NCBI RefSeq assembly: GCF_000473165.1
Contig: NZ_KI421504.1
Coordinates: 868,596 to 932,595 of the forward strand
DNA length: 64,000 nt
From: Leisingera aquimarina DSM 24565
GTDB taxonomy: Bacteria; Pseudomonadota; Alphaproteobacteria; Rhodobacterales; Rhodobacteraceae
Direction of reading: 5' to 3'
In this document: positions 35,125-42,020 of the stretch, piece after piece
Numbering within the stretch: the first letter of the stretch is position 1
How the letters are laid out: every line of letters begins with the position of its first letter
Program-made: the position numbers and the translations under genes
The notes under the pieces: model-generated
Database searches by the model: none
What the model was told of the DNA's origin: nothing
The model's input: the letters and a program-made list of their open reading frames with translations, nothing else

Positions 35125-35979
35125 ATGAGCGCACTTCCTCCTTATGCAACCACCGGCCAGCGTGCCTGGTACTATTCCTTCCGGGTCATCTGCGGATTGG
35201 TGTTCTTTTTCCTGATCGCGCCGATCGTGGTGATCATCCCGCTCAGCTTTAATGCGCAGGACTTCTTCACCTTCACGCCGGAGATGCTGCGGCTGGATCC
35301 CGAAGGCTATTCGCTGAAGCACTACCGCGACTTCTTCAGCAACGACTCCTGGCAGTCTGCGATGTGGAATTCGCTGAAGATCGCGCCGATGGCGACCATT
35401 GTTTCGGTGACCTTCGGCACGCTCGCCGCCATCGGCCTCAGCCAGCCGCATGTGCCGTTCCGCCGGGCGATCATGGCGATCCTGATCTCGCCCATGATCG
35501 TGCCGCTGATCATCTCCGCGGCGGGCATGTACTTCTTCTACAGCCGTATTGGCCTGCAGGGGACCTACGTTGGTGTGGTGCTCGCCCATGCGGCACTGGG
35601 CATCCCGTTTGTGATCATCACGGTGACCGCAACCCTGGTCGGCTTTGACCGTTCCCTGACCCGCGCCGCTGCCAATATGGGTGCGGATCCGGTAACCACC
35701 TTCTTCAGGGTGCAAATGCCGTTGATCCTGCCAGGGGTGATTTCGGGCGGCCTGTTCGCCTTCATCACTTCCTTCGACGAAGTGGTTGTTGTGCTCTTTG
35801 TCGGCTCGGCGGGGCAGAAAACGCTGCCCTGGCAGATGTTCATCGGCTTGCGTGAGCAGATCTCGCCGACCATCCTGGCTGTGGCAACTCTGCTGGTGGC
35901 GATCTCCATTATGCTGCTGGCAACGGTGGAAATGCTGCGCCGCCGCTCCGAGCGTTTGCGGGGCATGTCGCCCAGCTGA
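35125..35979 (+). CDS. ABC transporter permease, PotC-like
   Basis: Second permease of the importer: 284 residues, six membrane segments, first at about 18-42. The EAA loop (RAAANMGADPVTTFFRVQMP) is in the C-terminal third. It ends with an Arg-rich tail (RRRSERLRGMSPS). It is the last gene of the operon, 22 bases before a strong terminator. Confidence 0.92.
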   Translation: MSALPPYATTGQRAWYYSFRVICGLVFFFLIAPIVVIIPLSFNAQDFFTFTPEMLRLDPEGYSLKHYRDFFSNDSWQSAMWNSLKIAPMATIVSVTFGTLAAIGLSQPHVPFRRAIMAILISPMIVPLIISAAGMYFFYSRIGLQGTYVGVVLAHAALGIPFVIITVTATLVGFDRSLTRAAANMGADPVTTFFRVQMPLILPGVISGGLFAFITSFDEVVVVLFVGSAGQKTLPWQMFIGLREQISPTILAVATLLVAISIMLLATVEMLRRRSERLRGMSPS

Positions 35980-36000
35980 TCAGGACACGAAAAAAATACA

Positions 36001-36029
36001 AAAAGGGCCCCGATCCGGGGCCTTTTTTT
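36001..36029 (+). terminator. operon terminator
   Basis: A GC-rich 7-bp stem (36006-36012 with 36016-36022) extended by A/T pairs and followed by seven T residues is a textbook intrinsic terminator for the second polyamine operon. Confidence 0.92.
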
Positions 36030-36096
36030 CTTCTTCTTTCTGGAAGCACCGCGGGAGAAAGGGCCGTAAGATCAAGAGGCTCCCTTCAAGGTTTGG

Positions 36097-37440
36097 TCAC
36101 CGAAGTTTTTGCAACAGATGCAGGGATGCATAGCCGTCCGGCGTCAAACCTTTGGCGACCTGATAGTCGCGCACGGCGCCGATGGTCTTTGGGCCGATCT
36201 TGCCATCAATGCCCTCAGTGTCAAAACCCGCATGGGTAAGCCGTTGCTGCATCTCTTCCCGCTCGGACAGGGTCAGCGCCCGGTCGCTGCGCGGCCAGCT
36301 GCCCTGGATCGGCGCGCCGCCCTTGATCCGGTCAGCCAGATGACCGACACCGATCACATAGGCATCTGCGGTGTTGTAGCGTTCCAGGACGGCGAAATTC
36401 CCAAAAATCATAAAGGCCGCTCCGGCACTGCCCGCGGGCAACAGGATTGAAGAAGGGCCGTGATCGGCAACCGGGCGCCCGTCCAGGCCCTTGATGCCTA
36501 GAGCAGCCCAGTCTGACGCCGGCTTTTCGATCTCCCGGTCTGCCAGAGTGTAGTCAAACCCTTCGGGCAGGGACACTTCCACGCCCCAAGGCTGCCCCTT
36601 CACCCAGCCGAATTTCTTGAGGTAAGCCGCGGTCGACGCCAGCGCATCAGCCGGATTGTCCGACCAGATATCGCGCTTGCCGTCGCCGGTGAAATCCACT
36701 GCATAATCCAGATAGGAAGTCGGGATGAACTGGGTGTGTCCCATCGCACCAGCCCAGCTGCCGGTCATCTTGCGGGCGGCAACATCGCCGGCTTGAAGGA
36801 TTTTCAGCGCGGCCACCAGCTGCCCCTCGAAAAACGCACCGCGGCGCCCGTCAAAGGCCAGTGTTGCCAAAGAACGGATCACATCCATCTTGCCGCGGAA
36901 AGTGCCATAGCTGCTTTCCAGCCCCCAGACCGCCACCACGATCTCTTTCTCGACGCCAAAGGTTGCTTCGATTTGATCCAGCCGGGCGCGCTGTGCCTGC
37001 AGCGCCGCCTTGCCGTTCTTCACCCGCAGCTCAGAGGCGGCACTGTCCAGATAGTCCCAGATCGTCTTGGTGAATTCCGATTGGTTGCGGTCCCGGCGGA
37101 TCACCTCAGAATCATAACTGACCCCGGCAAAGGCGCTTTCCAGCACCGGTGCGCTGACGCCCTGCGCTATGGCACGGTTGCGGAACGCTTTGATCCAGCC
37201 TTGGAAATTCAGATCAGCAGCGGCAGGCCCAGGCTCTTGGACGGCGGCCGCAGGCCGAGCTGCGGGTCTCATGGCTGTGGCTGCGGCCAATTGAATAGCT
37301 TCACCCTGCACCTCTTGTTCAAGAAGCCCTGGCCGCTGGGCGGGCCTCAGGGAACTGTCCGGTGCGGCCTCTGCCGCCATGGCGCCGCCTGCCACCAGGG
37401 ACGCTGCAACCCATTTGCGCATGATGCACCTCATTTTCAC
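36097..37440 (-). CDS. lytic murein transglycosylase (MltB family) with peptidoglycan-binding domain
   Basis: Exported 447-residue enzyme that cleaves the glycan strands of peptidoglycan to anhydro-muropeptides. A signal peptide covers about residues 8-26. An Ala/Pro-rich linker leads to the MltB-type lytic domain with the catalytic Glu in VWGLESSYGTF (E175) and the GAMGHTQFIPTSY motif. A C-terminal PGBD1 domain (about 385-447; RLTHAGFDTEGIDGKIGPKT) binds the cell wall. It stands alone between a terminator and a WYL regulator. Confidence 0.93.
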   Translation of the reverse strand: MKMRCIMRKWVAASLVAGGAMAAEAAPDSSLRPAQRPGLLEQEVQGEAIQLAAATAMRPAARPAAAVQEPGPAAADLNFQGWIKAFRNRAIAQGVSAPVLESAFAGVSYDSEVIRRDRNQSEFTKTIWDYLDSAASELRVKNGKAALQAQRARLDQIEATFGVEKEIVVAVWGLESSYGTFRGKMDVIRSLATLAFDGRRGAFFEGQLVAALKILQAGDVAARKMTGSWAGAMGHTQFIPTSYLDYAVDFTGDGKRDIWSDNPADALASTAAYLKKFGWVKGQPWGVEVSLPEGFDYTLADREIEKPASDWAALGIKGLDGRPVADHGPSSILLPAGSAGAAFMIFGNFAVLERYNTADAYVIGVGHLADRIKGGAPIQGSWPRSDRALTLSEREEMQQRLTHAGFDTEGIDGKIGPKTIGAVRDYQVAKGLTPDGYASLHLLQKLR

Positions 37441-37492
37441 TGCTCATCACCAGTCTAGCGGCGGCGCCGCCTGGGTAAAGAGGTCAGTCATT

Positions 37493-38200
37493 TCATGTGC
37501 GGCGGGCCGCCTGCCGGTGTTCCTGGCGGAACTGCTCCAGCGCGTCCCGCAGCATCGGCACCCGGTGCGGGCGGAAGCTTTGCCCTGTGACCAACAGAGC
37601 CTGCATCCGGTCCAGCCGGAACACGCGTATCGCCTCGCGCAGGCAGCACCAGGCAATCAGCACGGTCGAGCGGTCGAAGTAGACCACGCTCAGCGGCTTC
37701 ACCTGCCGCTCGGTCACCGCACCATGCCCATCGGTGTAGCCAAAGCGGACTTCCACTTCGTCCCAAGTTGCTTGCCGCAATTCCTGCGCCGAAATCGCGG
37801 GCGCGATGGGCCGGTCGAACCGGTAGGGTGCCAGCACCGCGTGGCGCAGCCGGTGGGCCTGCCGCGGCGGCAGCCGGGCTTGCAGTTTGCGCAATGCTTC
37901 CGAGGCCGCGGTGGCCAGCTCGGGATCGCCGATCTGTTCAACTTCGCGCAGCCCGAGGACCAGCGCCTCCAGCTCGGTGTCGCGGAATCCCATCGGCGGC
38001 AGCGCATTGTCCTCGATCAGGGTAAACCCATAACCCGCTTCGCCGTCGATCACCGCCCCCATTTCGCGCAGCGTGGCAATATCACGGTGAATGCTGCGTG
38101 CAGATACTCCCAATTCCTCGCCCAGCCTTGCCGCGGTATGCGGACCGGGTCCCAGGCGCAGGGCCTGCATCAGCTGAAAGAGGCGGTGGGTTCTGGACAT
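37493..38200 (-). CDS. YafY/WYL-domain transcriptional regulator
   Basis: The 235-residue regulator has an N-terminal DeoR-type helix-turn-helix (RLFQLMQALRL, then ELGVSARSIHRDIATLREMG). Its WYL domain is centred on VKPLSVVYFDRSTVLIAWCC, the binding module for small ligands or nucleotides. It is divergent from a GST gene, a common arrangement, and a TGACA/TGTCA dyad sits between them, so it probably represses that gene and itself. Confidence 0.9.
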   Translation of the reverse strand: MSRTHRLFQLMQALRLGPGPHTAARLGEELGVSARSIHRDIATLREMGAVIDGEAGYGFTLIEDNALPPMGFRDTELEALVLGLREVEQIGDPELATAASEALRKLQARLPPRQAHRLRHAVLAPYRFDRPIAPAISAQELRQATWDEVEVRFGYTDGHGAVTERQVKPLSVVYFDRSTVLIAWCCLREAIRVFRLDRMQALLVTGQSFRPHRVPMLRDALEQFRQEHRQAARRT

Positions 38201-38222
38201 GGCCTATTCTCTCTACGCCTGA

Positions 38223-38237
38223 TGACAGTTTTTGTCA
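38223..38237. promoter_or_regulatory. TGACA-N5-TGTCA operator between WYL regulator and GST
   Basis: A perfect 5-bp inverted repeat with a 5-base T-rich spacer lies in the 84-bp divergent region. TGACA/TGTCA dyads are the usual targets of YafY-type regulators. A further ATGACAG half-site is near 38268. Confidence 0.6.
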
Positions 38238-38284
38238 CCATGCGGATCTAGGATGCCAGCAACCCGAGATGACAGGAGCCCGGA

Positions 38285-39016
38285 ATGCTGACCCTTTTGA
38301 CCTACCCCCGCAATGGCACCGTTTTCAGCCTCAGCCCGTTTTGCGTCAAGGCAGCCTTGCTGCTGGCCTTCTCCGGCCAAAGCTGGATCCGTGAAGACCT
38401 GAACGATCCCCGCAAGATGCCGCATCGCAAGCTGCCGGTGCTGCGCACGCCAGCCGGGCTGGTCCCGGACAGCAATGCAATCCGCGCCTGGCTGGAGCAG
38501 CAGGGGGCTGACTTTGATACCGCCCTTGGCACACGGGACCGGGCCCAGGCGCAGATGCTGATCCGCATGGCAGAAGACACGCTCTATTTCCACGTGGTGC
38601 GCGACCGCTGGGACAATGATGCGGTCTGGCCCACGATCCGTGACAGTTACTTTCATGAAATCCCTGCGCTGATCCGCCGCCCGGTGACTGGCGCAATCCG
38701 CCGCTCGGTGCACCACGGCCTGATGTTTCAAGGCACCGCGCGTTTCAATGAGACTGAAAGGAACCAGCGTCTGGACCAGGATCTGCGGGCCCTCGCCGAT
38801 TTGCTGAAAGGGCAGGATTTCCTTTTTGGCGCCCAGATCTCCAGTGCCGATTTCAGTGTGGCCTCTATGTTGCAGGCGATGGGGACAACACCTGTCCGCA
38901 CCGTGTTGGTCAGCCGCATCCTCGACGATACGGTACTGCAGCCCTATGTTGATCGTGTGTTTGAGACGGTGCCGTTGCTGCAGGTTTCTCGGGCGCCACG
39001 CGCGACGTTTGAGTGA
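38285..39016 (+). CDS. glutathione S-transferase family protein
   Basis: The 243-residue protein has a thioredoxin-fold N-terminus (LLTYPRNGTVFSLSPFCVKA) and a helical C-terminal domain with QDFLFGAQISSADFSVASML, the GST-C signature. The partner domain resembles the failed-axon-connection/Tom37 group of GSTs. Its substrate is unknown. It is divergent from the WYL regulator and is followed by the edge of a decayed IS91-type element. Confidence 0.88.
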   Translation: MLTLLTYPRNGTVFSLSPFCVKAALLLAFSGQSWIREDLNDPRKMPHRKLPVLRTPAGLVPDSNAIRAWLEQQGADFDTALGTRDRAQAQMLIRMAEDTLYFHVVRDRWDNDAVWPTIRDSYFHEIPALIRRPVTGAIRRSVHHGLMFQGTARFNETERNQRLDQDLRALADLLKGQDFLFGAQISSADFSVASMLQAMGTTPVRTVLVSRILDDTVLQPYVDRVFETVPLLQVSRAPRATFE

Positions 39017-39325
39017 TGCGCGGCCTTGCCTGGCGTCGGAGAAGCGCGCAAGCGGGAAATCGCAGTGCTGGAATTGGGCAGGCCAGCTGGCTCCATGGGG
39101 GTTTGAAGCGGTTGATTGCCTTGGTTCTTGTTCTGCAGGTTGGGCCAACTGCGCTCGTTGCAGGCAGCTTCGGCACGGATTTTGTGAGCTTTGAGGGGCA
39201 TGCGCCGCCTCTCGCGGGGCTCGGCAACCTTCGCACCTCTCCTATCCGGGCTGCAGGCATGCCGGATTGGCCGCAAGCGGTATCGCGAGCAGCGGCAATT
39301 GGACTTCCGGTCTTTGGCGCGCGTG
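39017..39325. other. non-coding flank of the IS91-type element
   Basis: No gene can be supported in these roughly 310 bases. Open frames on both strands here have no recognisable motif, and the composition fits the 3' end of the decayed element or its junction with the GST gene. The element end could not be located. Confidence 0.35.
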
Positions 39326-39980
39326 TCATGCGGCAGCCCTCGCTGTTCCTGGCGGCGCCCTGGGGCGCCGTTCTGGCGCCATGGTTTCGGCGATGATCAA
39401 CCGCCCGCCGCAGCAGGGGCATGGCAGCGCGAGGACGCGGGCGGGTGCCTCGGCCTCACCGGCCGTGCCGTCGCGCGCGAGACCCGGATCTGACTGCCCG
39501 GCCCCGAGCCGTTCCCGGATCCTGGCGGTATTGGCGGCACGGTTGCCATTCCCGAAGAAGCCGTAGTGGCGGATGCGATGCCGCCCCTTGGGCAGGACAT
39601 GGATCAGGAACCGGCGGATGAACTCGCCGGCCTTCAGGGTCATGCTGGTTTGCCGCCCGGGGCCGTGGACGCGGTAATCCTTGACGCGGAAAGTGAGGCC
39701 CCGGCCGTCCATGCGGATCAGGCGGCTGTTGGAGATCGCGGCACGGTGGGTGTAGCGCGACAGGTATGCCAGCACGGCCCTGGGTCCGGCGAAGGGTTCC
39801 TTGGCATACACAACCCAATCGATCCTGCGCAGCGGTTGCAGGAAAGCGTCGAAGGCCGCGCGATCCGCAAGCCCGCCGAGGATGAAGCGGCGGTAGAGGC
39901 GTGACAGCACCCGGACGGAGAGGAAGAAGTTCCCGCGGCAGGCGATCCAACCGGTGCCATCCGCAGACAGGCCGCCGTCC

Positions 39981-40020
39981 CACTGCCTGGCAGGCGATTG
40001 CGCAGCAATCTGCCGAGAGG
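39981..40020 (-). repeat. 40-bp palindromic insert, family A copy 2
   Basis: It lies within the IS91-type transposase after HVHMIVP. On the minus strand it folds with an outer GGCAG/CTGCC stem and a perfect inner ATTGC/GCAAT stem around a TGC loop. It is 32 of 40 bases identical to the copy in the IS256 transposase at 17137-17176. Confidence 0.75.
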
Positions 40021-40071
40021 GGGGGGCACGATCATGTGGACATGCGGGTGGTGCGTCATCGCCGAGCCCGT

Positions 40072-40097
40072 CGTGTCGAAGACGCGCTTCCGGCACG
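40072..40097 (+). repeat. 26-bp insert, family B copy 1
   Basis: It lies in the IS91-type transposase and adds nine codons in frame between VLHT and GSAM. It is an imperfect palindrome with CGTG/CACG ends. It differs by one base from the copy at 40939-40964 in the neighbouring recombinase. Confidence 0.75.
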
Positions 40098-40606
40098 ATG
40101 TGTGCAGGACGGATGTGAGGCCGGCCCGGGCGCCAAGGTGCTTGGGGCCGGCGGCGATCCGGATCACCGTGTCCGCGCTTGATCGCATCAGCAGATTGCA
40201 GATCTCCCGCGTTCGCCAATGTCTCTCGGACCATTGGCGTTCCATTGGCTCACTCTGCCGGGCGATGCCGGCGATTGGCTTCGGCAGCGCGAAGACCAGG
40301 TGGAAATACCGCACGGGCAGCAGCTCGGCCTCGCGCGCCGCCAGCCAGGCCTTGGCCGCACCCGCCTGGCATTTGGGACAGTGCCTGTTCCGGCACGAAT
40401 TGTAGGCGATGTGTTTATGCCCGCAGTCTTCACATCGCGCGGCATGACCGCCGAGCGCCACCGTGCGGCAGCGCTCGATGGCGCTCATCACCTTCAACTG
40501 ATCGAGGCTGATATGGCCCGCATTGGCCGCCCGCCAGGCAGCACCATGCATGCGGAAGATATCCGCGACGTCCAAATGTGATGGGGGCAAGGCGCGCTAT
40601 GACGCG

Positions 40607-41419
40607 CATTTCTTGCCCTTCTTGTGCTTGGCCGGCCTCAAATCGTCCAGCAGATGCGTCGCAAAGGAATGGCGCAACGTGTGCAGCGTCACCGGCTTGG
40701 TAATCCCTGCGGCCCCCGGCCGCCTGCTTGAACAGCCGCGAAATCTGGCGGGCCGAGAGGTGTTTGCCGCGATAGCCGGGGAAGAGAACCCGCTCGGGTC
40801 CGGGCACGCCCGTGTTCTGGCTCGCGGGGCGTTCGGTCCACCACTCGCGCAACAAACCCAGAATGTCCCCGGGCAGCATCATGTTGCGGTCCTTGCGGCC
40901 CTTGGCCTGCACAATGCGGATGATCTTCTGTTCCCCGCCGTGTCGAAGACGCGCCTCCGGCACGCTGTCGCCGACCTTCAGCCGGACGGCCTCGCCCGCG
41001 CGCATGCCGCAGCCATAGGCGAGCGACAGCATTACGCGCGCCTTCAGGCCGGGGGCCATGGCGAGGATGCGCCTGACCTCGTTGCGGCTCAGCACAAGCG
41101 GCACTTTCACCGGTTCCTTCAGGCGGAAAACCTCGGCTGCCAGATCATGCCGCCGCAGGGTGACCCGGAACAGAAACTTCACCCCGGTCATGGTTTGGCT
41201 GCGGGTGCAGATACTCGTCCCGCTCTCGATCAGATGCTGCTGGAAGTGCTTCACGTCATCCGGTGAGACTGTCTCCAGAGATCGCCCGAGCCAGGAGGCA
41301 AACCGCTTGCAGGCCCGCAGGCGGCTGGTCGGCGATGCCGGTCCGAGATTGCGTGCCGGCATATCCGCGATCATGCGCGCCCGAAGGGATGCCGCCGGTG
41401 CAGGAGGCTGCTTGGTCAT
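40607..41419 (-). pseudogene. IS91-associated tyrosine recombinase, frameshifted and lacking the catalytic Tyr
   Basis: From ATG 41419 the protein shows the SAM-like N-terminal core-binding domain and the first catalytic Arg (YGCGMRAGEAVRLKVGD). A family B insert (40939-40964) adds about nine codons after VGD. An extra base in a run of five C near 40712-40716 then shifts the frame, so the conserved LHTLRHSFATHLL motif is read only in another frame. That frame ends after KHKKGKKCAS, without the region that carries the nucleophilic Tyr. Such recombinases usually accompany IS91-type elements in this group. Confidence 0.82.
40939..40964 (+). repeat. 26-bp insert, family B copy 2
   Basis: It is 25 of 26 bases identical to 40072-40097 and in the same orientation. 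It gives the residues VPEARLRHG inside the recombinase, where the family has a short turn. Confidence 0.75.
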
Positions 41420-41558
41420 GGCAAAACCCTCTGTCAACCGAGGCAAAATCACCTCGGCCAACAGCACACACCCGACATCGAAAACCGCGAAACACATCCC
41501 GGTTCAGTCCAACACCGGCCACGCAGAGCCCCTATCGCAGAGCGATTTAGTGCTTGCT

Positions 41559-41981
41559 ATGAAACCTGCCTTTGCAACACCAGAGATCAAGGCTGCCTTT
41601 GCGGTCTCAGATCCCTTGGCGCGGAAGGGGCTGCTGCGGCTCCGGCAGCTGATTTTTGACACCGCCGCCGAAACACCGGAGGCCGGCCGGGTCGAGGAGG
41701 CCCTGCGCTGGGGCCAGCCCTCCTATCTCACGCGGGAGTGCAAGACTGGATCTACCATTCGGCTGGGGGTGCCCAAGGGCGCGCGTTTTGCGTTGTTTGT
41801 GCATTGCCAAAGCCGGCTGATCCCGGAGTTTGCCAGCGCTTTCCCGGCATGGGACCGGTTCGACGGCACCCGCGCGGTGCTGTTCGACGAACCCGCCGAG
41901 GTCGAACCCATTCGCCATGGCTGGCTGATCAAGCGCGCTTTGACATACCGCATCCGTCCGCCGCTGGAGACTCCGGTCTGA
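41559..41981 (+). CDS. DUF1801 domain protein
   Basis: A 140-residue soluble protein starting at MKPAFATPEIKAAF. It contains the DUF1801/YdhG-like pattern with LRQLIFDTAAETPEAG, then EEALRWGQPSYL and a C-terminal RHGWLIKRALTYRI. The molecular function of the family is unknown. The frame is open upstream to 41058, but that part is the complement of the recombinase, so I start at ATG 41559. Its end is followed by a long perfect hairpin shared with the convergent RNase R gene. Confidence 0.82.
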   Translation: MKPAFATPEIKAAFAVSDPLARKGLLRLRQLIFDTAAETPEAGRVEEALRWGQPSYLTRECKTGSTIRLGVPKGARFALFVHCQSRLIPEFASAFPAWDRFDGTRAVLFDEPAEVEPIRHGWLIKRALTYRIRPPLETPV

Positions 41982-41984
41982 CAA

Positions 41985-42020
41985 AGTAACTGGCTGTCCC
42001 CACGGGGACAGCCAGTTACT
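41985..42020. terminator. 17-bp perfect palindrome at convergent gene ends
   Basis: Two 17-base arms (41985-42001 and 42004-42020) with a 2-base centre lie between the DUF1801 gene and rnr and include the rnr stop codon. It is probably a shared terminator, although a U run is weak on both sides. Confidence 0.65.

Larger units (their letters stand above)
39326..40590 (-). pseudogene. IS91-family transposase, interrupted by two short inserts
   Basis: The N-terminal zinc-binding part is clear (HAARCEDCGHKHIAYNSCRNRHCPKCQ), as is the HUH nuclease core (MTHHPHVHMIVP). Then a roughly 44-base insert (family A palindrome, 39981-40020) shifts the frame where the family reads VPGGGLS. The rest, ADGTGWIACRGNFF through YLSRYTHRAAISNSRLI with the catalytic Tyr region to GEFIRRFLIHVLPKG and CPCCGG, continues in another frame to 39326. 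A 27-base in-frame insert (family B) sits just before SAMTHHPHVH. The frame cannot be translated in one piece. Confidence 0.88.

Noticed and set aside
33698-35149. 483-codon open frame antisense to the permease gene
   Set aside because: It mirrors a clear membrane permease, is His/Asp/Gln-rich as expected for a complement frame, and has no start signal.
39013-39396. 127-codon plus-strand frame at the GST/IS91 junction
   Set aside because: It overlaps the end of the IS91 transposase, lacks motifs and probably arises from element sequence.
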